Translations under genes and position numbers: made by a program
In this document: one piece after another, positions 54,429 through 64,000 of the stretch
How the letters are laid out: each line of letters opens with the position of its first letter
How positions within the stretch are numbered: position 1 is the stretch's first letter
Origin: Paracoccus alcaliphilus
Lineage (GTDB): Bacteria > Pseudomonadota > Alphaproteobacteria > Rhodobacterales > Rhodobacteraceae
Length of the DNA: 64,000 nucleotides
Direction: 5' to 3'
Assembly (NCBI RefSeq): GCF_028553725.1
Contig: NZ_CP067124.1
Coordinates: 1,250,001-1,314,000 of the forward strand
Notes under the pieces: model-generated
What the model was told of the DNA's origin: nothing
What the model saw: the letters and a program-made list of their open reading frames with translations, nothing else
Database searches by the model: none

Positions 54429-57400
54429 ATTTCGCGACATGGTCCATCCGCCACCCGGTTCCGCCCATGGCGCTGTTTCTGGTGCTGCTGGTGGTGGGGC
54501 TGTTCAGCTTCAACCGGCTGGCGGTCACGGCCATGCCCAATATCGACCTGCCCATCGTCGAGGTCACCATCGCCCAGCCCGGCGCGGCCCCGGCCGAGCT
54601 GATCACCCAGGTGATCCAGCCGCTTGAGGACAGCATCGCCTCGGTCACAAATGTCCGCCATATCAGCGCCACCGCCTCGGACAGTGCGGCCTCGATCACC
54701 GTCGAATTCGAGCTGGAGACGAACAGCGACCGCGCCGTCAACGATGTGAAGGACGCGGTGGCGAATGTGCGCGCCGAACTGCCCGACAATATTGTCGAGC
54801 CCATCGTGCAGCGGCTGGATGTGACCGGCTATCCGATCCTGACCTATGCGGTCAGCGATCCGGGGCAGAGCATCGAGGCCGTGTCGAAATTCGTCGATGA
54901 CGTGGTCGGGCGCGAACTGACCACCGTCAGCGGCGTGGCCAGCACCACCCGCATCGGCGGGGCAGAACGTCAGATCAAGGTCGAACTCGACCCCGACCGG
55001 CTGCTGGCGCACGGGCTGACGGCGGCCGAGATCTCGAACCAGCTGCGGGCGCGCAATATCAATATGGGCGGTGGTCGCGGCGATCTGGCGGGCACCGAAT
55101 ATTCCATCCGCACGCTGGGATCGGCGGTCAGCGTCGAGCAACTGGCGGCGACGCCGGTTTCCATCGCCGACGGGCGGGTGATCCGGCTGGACCAGCTGGG
55201 GCAGGTGATCGACGGCGCCAGCGAGGAACGCAGCTTTGCCCTGCTGGACGGCCAGCCGGTCGTGGCTTTCGGGGTCTATCGTGCGACGGGGGCCTCGGAT
55301 CTCAGCGCGGGCGACGGCGTCAAGGAGCGACTGGAAGAGCTGCGCCAGCGTTACCCCGATGTCTCGATCAGCCTGATCGACGACGCGACCACCTATACCG
55401 AGGCCAGCTATCACAGCGCGATGGACACGCTGTATGAGGGCGCGGCGCTGGCGGTGATCGTGGTGTTCCTGTTCCTGCGCAACTGGCGCGCGACACTGGT
55501 TGCCGCCGTGGCGCTGCCGCTGTCGATCATCCCGACGTTTTTCGTCATGCACTGGATGGGCTTTACCCTGAACGGCATCAGCCTGCTGGGGATCACGCTG
55601 GTCACCGGCATCCTTGTCGATGATGCCATCGTCGAGATCGAGAATATCGTGCGCCATATCGGCATGGGCGTGCCACCGTACGAGGCCGCCGAGGAAGCCG
55701 CCAACGAGATCGGCCTGACCGTGATCGCGATCAGCCTGTCGATCGTAGCGGTCTTTGCGCCGGTCAGCTTCATGGGCGGCATCGCCGGGCAGTATTTCAA
55801 GCAGTTCGGGCTGACGGTGGCGGTTTCGGTGCTGTTTTCGCTGCTGGTGGCGCGGATCATCACGCCGATGATGGCGGCCTATCTGATGCGCGGCACCGTC
55901 GCGGCCGAGGATCAGCAGGACGGTTTCATCATGCGCCGCCTGATGGCGGTGGTGCGCTGGACCATGCGCCATCGCGGGCTGACGCTGCTGCTGGGGCTGG
56001 GCATCTTTGCCGGCTCGATCTTTTCCGCGACGCTGCTGCCGACCGAGTTCATCCCGGCCTCGGATGTCGGGCGCAGCCAGATCGTGGTCGAACTGCCGCC
56101 CGGCTCGACCATTTCCGATACCGAAGGCGCGGGCCGCGACCTGACCACCAAGATCCGCGAGACGCCCGAGGTGCAGTCGGTCTTTGTCTATAGCGACGGC
56201 GCCGACGTGACCGAGGCGCGGGTGATGATCAACTATGGCAAGAAGGACACGCGGGAACGATCGCAATTCGCGCTGGAGACCGAGCTGAAGCAGCGGCTGG
56301 CCGATACGCCCGACATGCGGATCAACTTCCAGAACGAGAACGGCGAGAACGACCTCTCGATCAGCGTGCTGGGCGAGACCGAACAGGCGACCGCCATTGC
56401 CGCCGAGCGTCTGGCTGCCGAGATGGCCCGCCTGCCGGTTCTGGAAAATGTTTCCAGTTCCGCGAACCTGCAACGGCCCGAGATCCAGATCCGTCCGCGC
56501 GCCGATCTGGCCGCGCAGCTTGGCGTTTCGGCCAGCGACATGGCGCTGACCCTGCGGGTGGCGACGCTGGGGGCCGATGATGCCGAACTGGCGCGCTTCA
56601 CCACCGGCGACGAGCAGATCCCCATCGTCGTCCGGCTGAACAGCGAGGCCCGCGCCGATCTGATCGAGGTCCAGAACCTGCGCGTTCCCAGCGCCAACGG
56701 GCAGATCCCGCTGGTCTCGGTCGCCGATATCTCGTTGTCGTCGGGTGCGGCGCAAATCGGGCGCTATGACCGGCAATACCGCACCACGGTCAGCGGCAAT
56801 CTGGCTGACGGGGCGCTGCTGGGGCCGGTCAGTGCTCGGGTGACGGCGCTTCAGGAACAGATCGAACTGCCGCCCGGCACTTCGATCCAGACGGCGGGCG
56901 ATGCCGAGATCATGGGCGAGGTTTTCGAGGCCTTCGGCACCGCGATGGGGGCCGGGATCCTGCTGGTCTATGTGGTGCTGGTGCTGCTGTTTCACAATTT
57001 CATCACGCCGGTCTCGATCCTGCTGTCGCTGCCGCTGGCCATCGGCGGCGCGATCCTGGCGCTGTTCGCGACCGGGCATTCGATCAGCATGGCGGTGGTG
57101 ATCGGTTTCCTGATGCTGATGGGGATCGTGACGAAGAATTCGATCATGCTGGTGGAATTTGCGCTGGCCGCGATCGAGGCAGGCACACCCAAGCGCGAGG
57201 CGATTCTGGATGCGGTCCACAAGCGCGCCCGCCCCATCGTCATGACCACAATCGCGATGAGCGCGGGCATGGTGCCCTCGGCCCTTGCCACCGGCGAAGG
57301 GGGAGAGTTCCGCGCACCGATGGCGATTGCGGTGATCGGCGGGCTGGCGCTGTCCACGGTTCTGTCGCTGCTGTTCGTGCCCTCGCTGTTCTCGCTGATC

Positions 57401-57469
57401 CACGGCGGCCAGAGCCGGATCGGCGGATGGCTGGGCCGGCACATGGGGCTGAACCGGGCGGCGGGTTAG
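54425..57469 (+). CDS. RND efflux inner-membrane pump (AcrB/MdtB-type)
   Basis: A 1,014-residue proton-driven pump with the 12-helix, two-repeat RND layout. TM4 has the proton-relay aspartates (GILVDDAIVEIENIV). The N-terminal MNFATWSIRHPVPPMALFLV and the periplasmic docking loops are typical. The TM10-12 region reads FLMLMGIVTKNSIMLVEFAL. The likely substrates are drugs or toxic metabolites; the exact set is unknown. It forms an operon with the adaptor. Confidence 0.92.
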   Translation: MNFATWSIRHPVPPMALFLVLLVVGLFSFNRLAVTAMPNIDLPIVEVTIAQPGAAPAELITQVIQPLEDSIASVTNVRHISATASDSAASITVEFELETNSDRAVNDVKDAVANVRAELPDNIVEPIVQRLDVTGYPILTYAVSDPGQSIEAVSKFVDDVVGRELTTVSGVASTTRIGGAERQIKVELDPDRLLAHGLTAAEISNQLRARNINMGGGRGDLAGTEYSIRTLGSAVSVEQLAATPVSIADGRVIRLDQLGQVIDGASEERSFALLDGQPVVAFGVYRATGASDLSAGDGVKERLEELRQRYPDVSISLIDDATTYTEASYHSAMDTLYEGAALAVIVVFLFLRNWRATLVAAVALPLSIIPTFFVMHWMGFTLNGISLLGITLVTGILVDDAIVEIENIVRHIGMGVPPYEAAEEAANEIGLTVIAISLSIVAVFAPVSFMGGIAGQYFKQFGLTVAVSVLFSLLVARIITPMMAAYLMRGTVAAEDQQDGFIMRRLMAVVRWTMRHRGLTLLLGLGIFAGSIFSATLLPTEFIPASDVGRSQIVVELPPGSTISDTEGAGRDLTTKIRETPEVQSVFVYSDGADVTEARVMINYGKKDTRERSQFALETELKQRLADTPDMRINFQNENGENDLSISVLGETEQATAIAAERLAAEMARLPVLENVSSSANLQRPEIQIRPRADLAAQLGVSASDMALTLRVATLGADDAELARFTTGDEQIPIVVRLNSEARADLIEVQNLRVPSANGQIPLVSVADISLSSGAAQIGRYDRQYRTTVSGNLADGALLGPVSARVTALQEQIELPPGTSIQTAGDAEIMGEVFEAFGTAMGAGILLVYVVLVLLFHNFITPVSILLSLPLAIGGAILALFATGHSISMAVVIGFLMLMGIVTKNSIMLVEFALAAIEAGTPKREAILDAVHKRARPIVMTTIAMSAGMVPSALATGEGGEFRAPMAIAVIGGLALSTVLSLLFVPSLFSLIHGGQSRIGGWLGRHMGLNRAAG

Positions 57470-57687
57470 GCTCCATCCCTGCAAATTTTCGTTGTGTGCC
57501 AGCGTGTTGAGTGGTGCGCCTTGGTTATACGAGACAAGCGATACTTCTGGCTGGGCGCGCGACAGATGCGACGACCATCGCAAGTCCTGTCGCATCGGGA
57601 ACGCATTCGGTCGGCTGATGGACAGGCGCGGCGGCGCGACCCGCAATCATCCGTCTGAAAATGGCCCGGTCGGGCGAAATTTCCCCT
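57470..57687. other. gap between the RND pump and leuA leader
   Basis: I see no supported gene, RNA or clear terminator in this stretch. Open frames on both strands lack ribosome sites and have unlikely composition (Arg/Cys-rich). Confidence 0.4.
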
Positions 57688-57715
57688 TTTCAAGCCGCCC
57701 CGCGCGCGGCATAGT
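57688..57715 (+). promoter_or_regulatory. candidate promoter for the leuA leader
   Basis: TTTCAA at 57688-57693 and CATAGT at 57710-57715 are 16 bases apart. A start six or seven bases on would place transcription at, or right next to, the ATG of the leader peptide (57722), making that transcript leaderless. The hexamers are only moderate matches. Confidence 0.4.
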
Positions 57716-57721
57716 CCCGGC

Positions 57722-57820
57722 ATGACCCGGATGCTTCATATTTCCACGGCCTCGGACGCGCCATTTGGTGCGCGGTTTGCCGTGAACCTCCGGGGTCTGC
57801 TGCTTCTTACGCTGCGCTGA
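57722..57820 (+). CDS. leuL: leucine-rich attenuation leader peptide of leuA
   Basis: A 32-residue frame (a second ATG at 57731 gives 29 residues) that ends in a Leu-rich run: LRGLLLLTLR then stop. Six of the last ten residues are leucine, and it sits 76 bases before leuA, next to mutually exclusive hairpins. Ribosome stalling at the Leu codons when leucyl-tRNA is scarce would control leuA. There is no ribosome site, so it may be translated from a leaderless start, as known for trpL in related alphaproteobacteria. Confidence 0.75.
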   Translation: MTRMLHISTASDAPFGARFAVNLRGLLLLTLR

Positions 57821-57861
57821 GCGGGTCTTCCGGGCCGCCGCTCAGTCAGGATCGTGCCCGG
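57817..57861 (+). promoter_or_regulatory. alternative hairpins of the leuA attenuator
   Basis: CTGAGCGG (57817-57824) pairs perfectly with CCGCTCAG (57838-57845), starting at the leader stop codon. CCGGGC (57830-57835), inside that loop, pairs with GCCCGG (57856-57861), so the two structures exclude each other. No clear U-tract follows, so readout may be by Rho or another route. Confidence 0.55.
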
Positions 57862-57896
57862 CCATCCCGCGACATATCCGTAAGAAAGCAAGACAG

Positions 57897-59453
57897 ATGA
57901 CCGACAAGAACCGCGTCTATATTTTCGACACCACCCTGCGCGACGGCGAACAATCGCCCGGCGCCACCATGTCCCATGCCGAAAAGCTGGAAATCGCCGG
58001 CATGCTGGACGAGATGGGCGTGGACATCATCGAGGCAGGCTTTCCCATCGCCTCGGAAGGCGATTTCGCCGCCGTGTCCGAGATCGCCCGGCGCAGCCAG
58101 AACAGCGTGATCTGCGGCCTCGCCCGCGCGCAACTGCCCGATATCGACCGCTGCTGGGAGGCGGTGAAACACGCACGCCGCCCGCGCATCCATACCTTCA
58201 TTGGCACCTCGCCGCTGCACCGCGCCATTCCCAATCTGGACATGGACCAGATGGCCGAGCGGATCGAGCAGACCGTGACCCATGCCCGCAACCTGTGCGA
58301 CAATGTGCAATGGTCGCCGATGGATGCCACGCGGACCGAACACGACTATCTGTGCCGGGTCGTGGAAATCGCCATCAAGGCGGGTGCCACCACGATCAAC
58401 ATTCCCGACACGGTGGGCTATACCGCGCCGCGCGAATCGGCCGATCTGATCCGCATGTTGCTGGAACGCGTGCCGGGCGCGGATAAGGTGATCTTTGCCA
58501 CCCATTGCCACAACGATCTGGGCATGGCGACGGCGAACAGCCTTGCCGCGGTCGAGGCCGGCGCGCGCCAGATCGAATGCACCATCAACGGGCTTGGCGA
58601 ACGCGCCGGCAATACCGCGCTGGAAGAGGTGGTGATGGCGATGCGCGTGCGCCACGATATCATGCCCTATGATACCGGCATCGACACGACGAAGATCATG
58701 GGGATTTCCCGCCGCGTCGCGCAGGTCTCGGGCTTTCCGGTGCAGTTCAACAAGGCCATCGTCGGCAAGAACGCCTTTCTGCACGAATCCGGCATCCATC
58801 AGGACGGCGTGCTGAAGAATGTCGAGACCTTCGAGATCATGCGCCCCGCCGATATCGGCCTGAACGAGACCAATATCGCCATGGGCAAGCATTCCGGCCG
58901 CGCCGCCCTGCGCGCCAAGCTGGCCGATCTGGGTTATGAGGTCGGCGACAACCAGCTGAAGGATGTCTTTGTGCGGTTCAAGGCTTTGGCCGACCGCAAG
59001 AAAGAGGTCTATGACGACGATATCGTTGCCCTGATGCAGGACAGCGCCGCCAATACCGAGGACGATCACTTGCAGGTCAAGCATCTGCGCGTCGTCTGCG
59101 GCAGCGACGGCCAGACCGCCGATCTGACCATGATCGTCGGGGGCGAGGAAAAGACCGTCCATGCCAGCGGCGACGGTCCGGTGGATGCCTGCTTCAACGC
59201 GGTGAAGCAGATATTCCCGCATAACGCCGTGCTGAAGCTGTATCAGGTTCACGCCGTGACCGAGGGCACCGACGCGCAGGCCACGGTATCGGTGCGCATG
59301 GAAGAGGACGGGCGCATCGTCAACGGCCAGTCGGCTGACACGGACACGATCCTTGCCAGCGTCAAGGCCTATGTCGGCGCGCTGAACCACCTGATCGTGC
59401 GCCGCGCGCAGGCGGGCAAGGACGACAAGCAGATCAGCATGTATTCCCACTGA
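57897..59453 (+). CDS. leuA: 2-isopropylmalate synthase
   Basis: A 518-residue enzyme joining acetyl-CoA and 2-ketoisovalerate in the first step of leucine synthesis. It has the metal-binding start FDTTLRDGEQSPGATMSHAE, the HCHNDLGMATANSLAAVEAG block and GLGERAGNTALEEVVMAMRV. A C-terminal LeuA regulatory domain (about 390-510) allows leucine feedback. It is preceded by the leader peptide and ends 20 bases inside the convergent glycosyltransferase gene. Confidence 0.96.
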   Translation: MTDKNRVYIFDTTLRDGEQSPGATMSHAEKLEIAGMLDEMGVDIIEAGFPIASEGDFAAVSEIARRSQNSVICGLARAQLPDIDRCWEAVKHARRPRIHTFIGTSPLHRAIPNLDMDQMAERIEQTVTHARNLCDNVQWSPMDATRTEHDYLCRVVEIAIKAGATTINIPDTVGYTAPRESADLIRMLLERVPGADKVIFATHCHNDLGMATANSLAAVEAGARQIECTINGLGERAGNTALEEVVMAMRVRHDIMPYDTGIDTTKIMGISRRVAQVSGFPVQFNKAIVGKNAFLHESGIHQDGVLKNVETFEIMRPADIGLNETNIAMGKHSGRAALRAKLADLGYEVGDNQLKDVFVRFKALADRKKEVYDDDIVALMQDSAANTEDDHLQVKHLRVVCGSDGQTADLTMIVGGEEKTVHASGDGPVDACFNAVKQIFPHNAVLKLYQVHAVTEGTDAQATVSVRMEEDGRIVNGQSADTDTILASVKAYVGALNHLIVRRAQAGKDDKQISMYSH

Positions 59454-60312
59454 TCCCGGCAGGGGCTGCGGACCGGTCCTGCGGGGCCGGTCTCAGCTGG
59501 TCGAAGTCGAAGCCGCGCAAGAAGGGAAAGCTGCGGCGGATGTGTTGGTTGAATCCACGCGGTGTAAGCTTTCGGAAGGGTGGTGGTAATTTTTCCAGAT
59601 TCAGTTCGCGAGAATCCGAGTCCCATTTCATCACCAGCGCACCAACGGATTCATGATCGAGAAAGTTCGTCAACCTCTTGGCGATGGCGAAGTGGCCGAA
59701 GCTGAAGATGCTGCGCTTGGGGCTTGAGAGCTTGACCGTCAGTCCTGCGCCGAGAAATGGCATGCGATATTCCAGATAGTACTTGGGCATGTCGTTGCAA
59801 AGCGCAACGGATATGCCGCGCGCCGTGCTGATCGCACAATCCTTGAAACCCTCAAGCCGACGCATGCTCCGGCGCAGACGCGGCGCAAAATCCACGTCGA
59901 TCGCATCATCATCGTCCAACCGGAATTGCCACAGGTTGCCTTCGGATTGCTCGTGAAAAGCCATCAGGTTACCTTCGAGCGCCTCACCAAGGCGGGGCAC
60001 CTCGGTCCACAAGACCTGAAGTCGGTCATGCGGATTACACAACGCCTCCAAACGTTCGCGCCAATGCGCGGGCATTCGTGGAGAACTGACGATCAGAAAG
60101 GTGAAGTTCGGATCGTCCTGCGCAAGAATTGACGGAAGGCAGATGTGTTCGAATGACAGGAAACGGGCACGCATCCGCTCTTCAGTGTACAGTTCCGCCG
60201 CGACTGTGTCCAACCGGGATTCGCTGATCGTCTTGTCGGATCTGAACTCTTGCCAGTCGCCAAGACCAAGATAAGAAAAACGACAAATTCCTACAATCAT
60301 GGGCTGAGACAT
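59434..60312 (-). CDS. putative rhamnosyltransferase-like glycosyltransferase
   Basis: A 292-residue protein. It starts IVGICRFSYLGLGDWQEFRS, has ARFLSFEHICLPSILAQDDP and FTFLIVSSPRMPAHWRERLE, and an acidic cluster FRLDDDDAIDVDF that could bind the nucleotide-sugar metal. This matches the putative rhamnosyl transferase family of Rhodobacterales. There is no membrane segment. It stands alone; the acceptor is unknown. The GC and AT mix looks slightly lower in GC than its neighbours. Start 60312 has AGGAA upstream. Confidence 0.75.
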   Translation of the reverse strand: MSQPMIVGICRFSYLGLGDWQEFRSDKTISESRLDTVAAELYTEERMRARFLSFEHICLPSILAQDDPNFTFLIVSSPRMPAHWRERLEALCNPHDRLQVLWTEVPRLGEALEGNLMAFHEQSEGNLWQFRLDDDDAIDVDFAPRLRRSMRRLEGFKDCAISTARGISVALCNDMPKYYLEYRMPFLGAGLTVKLSSPKRSIFSFGHFAIAKRLTNFLDHESVGALVMKWDSDSRELNLEKLPPPFRKLTPRGFNQHIRRSFPFLRGFDFDQLRPAPQDRSAAPAGISGNTC

Positions 60313-60507
60313 GCAAAGGGTTCCTGAGTAGGGCAATCCTCCGTCATTTGCCCCGTCGGTGTCCATTTTGCGATGGCGCGCATATGACGATCATAGGGGC
60401 TTTCGTGTTGGGTGCCGGGCTTTTATATGGGACAACGCCGCCTGGACCCGGACGATTCCGTTCGGGCCGCGCGGATGAGGCTTTGAAAAACGGGCAGGGC
60501 CGGGTGA

Positions 60508-61566
<1,059 letters not shown>

Positions 61567-61591
61567 GGCCAGCCGCGCGGGGATTTCGCCA

Positions 61592-62533
61592 ATGGCGCGC
61601 AAGGGCCCGGATTTCGTCACGCCGTTACGGCGCATCCTGATCGCTCTGCTGGCCATTCTGCTGGTGGTGCTGTTCCTGTTCTGGCGCATCGACAGCCCAC
61701 GGGCTGAACAGATGCGCCATGCGCTGATCGACCGCGTCGTGCCCGGCTTTGAATGGGCGCTGGTGCCAGTGACGAAATTCGGCCAGATGGCAGCCAGCTT
61801 CCAGTCCTATGCCCGGCTTTACGAGCAGAATCAGGAATTGCGCCGCGAATTGCAGCGCATGTCCGGCTGGAAAGAGGCCGCCGTGCAGCTGGAGCAGCAG
61901 AATGCCAAGCTGCTGGCGCAGAACAATGTGCGGATCGACCCGGCGCTGACCTCGGTCACGGGGCGGGTGATGGTCGATTCCGGCACCGCCTTCCGCCAGT
62001 CGGTGCTGCTGAATGTGGGGCAGCGCGACGGGATCGTCGATGGCTGGGCGGTGATGGACGGGCTGGGGCTGGTTGGGCGGATCAGCGGTCAGGGCCAGCG
62101 CACCAGCCGGGTGATCCTGCTGACCGATCCGTCGTCACGGCTGCCGGTGACGATCCAGCCTTCGGGGCAGCATGCGCTGCTGACCGGCGACAATACGCAA
62201 CTGCCATTCCTCGACTTTCTGGAAAACGCCGATGATGTCCGGCCCGGCGACCGGGTGGTGACCTCGGGCGATGGCGGGCTGTTCCCGCCGGGGCTGCCGG
62301 TCGGGCAGGTGGTGCTGGCGACCGATGGGCGGATGCGGCTGCGCATGGCCGCCGATTATCAGCGGCTGGAATTCCTGCGGGTGCTGCGTTCCCACGGGGC
62401 CGAGCCTCTGGCCGATATGGGTGCGCTGATCCCGCCCGACGATCTGGGGCTGATCGGGCCGCAACTGCCTGCCTCGCCGGTGGATGCGGCGCAGGCGTCG
62501 GACCCGCTGTCGGACGGAACCCGCAATGATTGA
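61592..62533 (+). CDS. mreC: rod-shape protein MreC
   Basis: A 313-residue bitopic protein. One N-terminal membrane helix (ILIALLAILLVVLFLFWRID), a periplasmic coiled coil (residues about 68-110) and the MreC beta-barrel core (VTGRVMVDSGTAFRQSVLLN; GWAVMDGLGLVGRISGQGQR; RPGDRVVTSGDGGLFPPGLP). It links MreB to the wall-synthesis enzymes. Its 3' end overlaps mreD by eight bases. Confidence 0.93.
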   Translation: MARKGPDFVTPLRRILIALLAILLVVLFLFWRIDSPRAEQMRHALIDRVVPGFEWALVPVTKFGQMAASFQSYARLYEQNQELRRELQRMSGWKEAAVQLEQQNAKLLAQNNVRIDPALTSVTGRVMVDSGTAFRQSVLLNVGQRDGIVDGWAVMDGLGLVGRISGQGQRTSRVILLTDPSSRLPVTIQPSGQHALLTGDNTQLPFLDFLENADDVRPGDRVVTSGDGGLFPPGLPVGQVVLATDGRMRLRMAADYQRLEFLRVLRSHGAEPLADMGALIPPDDLGLIGPQLPASPVDAAQASDPLSDGTRND

Positions 62534-63062
62534 GGGCGCCTCTCGCCATGCGGTTCTGGGCAGCGTGCTGGTGGCGCTGTGCTGGCTGCTGCTGCTGTTT
62601 CTGCGGATGCTGCCGGTCACCGGTGCGACCAGCGGCTGGCCCGGCGCCGATCTGGGGCTGTGCCTGCTGTTCGCATGGGTGCTGCGCAGGCCCGACCAGA
62701 TCCCGGCGCTGGTCATCGTCCTGCTGGTGCTGATCGAGGATCTGCTGCTGATGCGGCCTCCGGGGCTGTGGGCGCTGTTCGTCCTGCTGGGGACCGAGGC
62801 CGCCCGACTGCGCGAAGCCCGTTGGCGCGATCAGCCATTCGTGGTTGAATGGCTGCGGGTCTCGATCCTGACAGGTGGCATGATGCTGGGCTTTCGGGTG
62901 GTGCAGTTTCTGTTCCTGCTGCCGGTTCCGGCGCTGTGGCAGGTGACGCTGCAATTCATCGCTACGATGGCCGCCTATCCCGTCGTCATCCTGCTGGCGC
63001 GCTGGCTGGTCGGGTTGCGCCACGCGACCCCCGCCGAGGCCGAGATGATGAGGCATATGTGA
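62526..63062 (+). CDS. mreD: rod-shape protein MreD
   Basis: A 178-residue membrane protein with about five helices, including LGSVLVALCWLLLLFLRMLP, LGLCLLFAWVLRRPDQIPAL and VILLARWLVGLRHATPAEAE at the end. Start 62526 overlaps mreC and lies in the operon between mreC and mrdA; its sequence is poorly conserved, as is usual for MreD, so position is the main support. Confidence 0.85.
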   Translation: MIEGASRHAVLGSVLVALCWLLLLFLRMLPVTGATSGWPGADLGLCLLFAWVLRRPDQIPALVIVLLVLIEDLLLMRPPGLWALFVLLGTEAARLREARWRDQPFVVEWLRVSILTGGMMLGFRVVQFLFLLPVPALWQVTLQFIATMAAYPVVILLARWLVGLRHATPAEAEMMRHM

Positions 63063-64000
63063 TGAAGAAATCCGCGCGCGAGATTTTGGAAAGCGGCCGC
63101 TCGATCCGGCGTCGCGGGCTGATGCTGGGCGGTATCCAGCTGGCGGTGGCGGGCGCGCTGGGGATGAAGCTGCGCAGCATGCAGCTGGAACATGCCGAAG
63201 AATACCGGATGCTGGCTGATGGCAACTCGATCAAGATCCGGCTGATCCCGCCCGCGCGCGGGCTGATCCACGACCGCAACGGGCTGTTGCTGGCCGGGAA
63301 TGAACAGAATTACCGCCTGACCATGACCCGCGAAGAGGCGGGCGGGGATGTGCTGCCGGTGTTGCGGAAACTGTCGAACCTGATCCCGATGACCGACAGC
63401 CGCATCGCCGAATTGCAGGACGAATTCATCAAGCGCAGCGCCATCACGCCGATCGTGCTGGCCGACCGGCTGAGCTGGGAGCAGTTCTCGTCCATCGCGC
63501 TGAATGCGCCGTCGCTGCCCGGCGTCACGCTGGAGGCCGGGCTGTCGCGCGCCTATCCGCGCGCGGGCGATCTGGCGCATGTGATGGGCTATGTCGGGCC
63601 GGTCTCGGATTATGATCTGGAACGGATCGAGGAACCCGACCCGGTGCTGATGCTGCCCGAGTTCCAACTGGGTAAGGTCGGCGTCGAAAGCAGGCTGGAG
63701 GAAGCCCTGCGCGGCAAGGCCGGTGCCCGGCGGGTCGAGGTGAACAGCCGTGGCCGCGAGATGCGCGAACTGGGCCGGCAAGAGGGCGAGCAGGGCGCCA
63801 CGGTGCAGCTGACCATCGATGCGCGGTTGCAGAACTATGCCGCGCAGCGCATGGGCGAGGAAAGCGCCGCCGCGGTCGTCATGGACACGCAGACGGGCGA
63901 CTTGCTGGCCATCTGCTCGTCGCCCAGTTTCGACCCCAACAAATTCGTGCGCGGCATCTCGGGACCGGATTACCGGGCGTTGATGGACCACGATCACCGC
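63062..64000 (+). CDS. mrdA: penicillin-binding protein 2, N-terminal part (cut by window end)
   Basis: The first 313 codons of a PBP2 transpeptidase; the window ends before the catalytic SxxK. It starts at 63062, overlapping the mreD stop by one base. A short cytoplasmic basic start and one membrane helix (GLMLGGIQLAVAGALGMKLR) are followed by PPARGLIHDRNGLLLAGNEQ and VTLEAGLSRAYPRAGDLAHV, then GKVGVESRLEEALRGKAGAR, the pedestal domain signatures of PBP2. It makes the cell-elongation cross-links. Confidence 0.93.
   Translation, partial: MKKSAREILESGRSIRRRGLMLGGIQLAVAGALGMKLRSMQLEHAEEYRMLADGNSIKIRLIPPARGLIHDRNGLLLAGNEQNYRLTMTREEAGGDVLPVLRKLSNLIPMTDSRIAELQDEFIKRSAITPIVLADRLSWEQFSSIALNAPSLPGVTLEAGLSRAYPRAGDLAHVMGYVGPVSDYDLERIEEPDPVLMLPEFQLGKVGVESRLEEALRGKAGARRVEVNSRGREMRELGRQEGEQGATVQLTIDARLQNYAAQRMGEESAAAVVMDTQTGDLLAICSSPSFDPNKFVRGISGPDYRALMDHDHR

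Noticed and set aside
57466..57725. Short proteins on either strand before leuA
   Set aside because: No ribosome sites, Arg/Cys-rich composition and overlap with the leader promoter region.

Overview
The window reads as a chromosomal segment of a GC-rich alphaproteobacterium of the order Rhodobacterales, most like Paracoccus. The grounds are the MipZ-type division ATPase, the ffh / chorismate mutase / rpsP / rimM / trmD / rplS / rpmE gene order, the Ala/Glu-rich tail on S16, and a creatinase typical of soil and marine alphaproteobacteria. This is inferred from protein families, not from rRNA.

Left flank (about 0.2-15.6 kb, mostly + strand): a MarR-type regulator heads a tightly packed catabolic operon. 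It holds a fused dipeptide-type ABC ATPase, a family 5 solute-binding protein, two permeases, an M14-type carboxypeptidase-like enzyme, the 5-oxoprolinase subunits PxpA and fused PxpB-PxpC, and a fused biotin carboxylase/biotin carrier protein. Together they suggest import and breakdown of small peptides or pyroglutamyl compounds. A LysR regulator on the other strand separates this from a creatinase gene and a polyamine-type solute-binding protein gene that has no permease or ATPase genes beside it.

Central island (15.6-43.1 kb, minus strand): a nearly complete extracellular contractile injection system (eCIS). Transcription runs from high to low coordinates: sheath, tube, gp51/T4-type assembly chaperone, a Pro/Ala-rich protein split over two frames, a DUF4255 cap-like protein, AAA+ ATPase, a small helical protein, tube initiator, LysM protein, Pvc8/VgrG-like hub, gpV-like spike, an unknown 158-residue protein, gp25, two large gpJ-like baseplate proteins, a gpI-like protein with a beta-helix-like tail, a DUF6519-type beta-helix protein, and a 1,482-residue DUF4157 (eCIS core domain) putative cargo protein. 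No capsid, terminase, portal, integrase or lysis genes are seen, so this is not a prophage. No PAAR tip protein is recognised. This island is the most notable content of the window.

Right flank (43.5-64 kb): the translation/SRP operon (rpmE, rplS, trmD, rimM, rpsP, chorismate mutase, ffh; minus strand) has a good promoter and a highly structured ffh leader. It is followed by an azoreductase with a divergent LysR gene, a DUF333 lipoprotein, an AhpD-like enzyme, an EamA transporter, two small unknown genes, mipZ, an RND efflux adaptor/pump pair, leuA with a leucine-rich attenuation leader peptide, a rhamnosyltransferase-like gene, and the rod-shape operon mreB-mreC-mreD-mrdA, the last cut by the window end.
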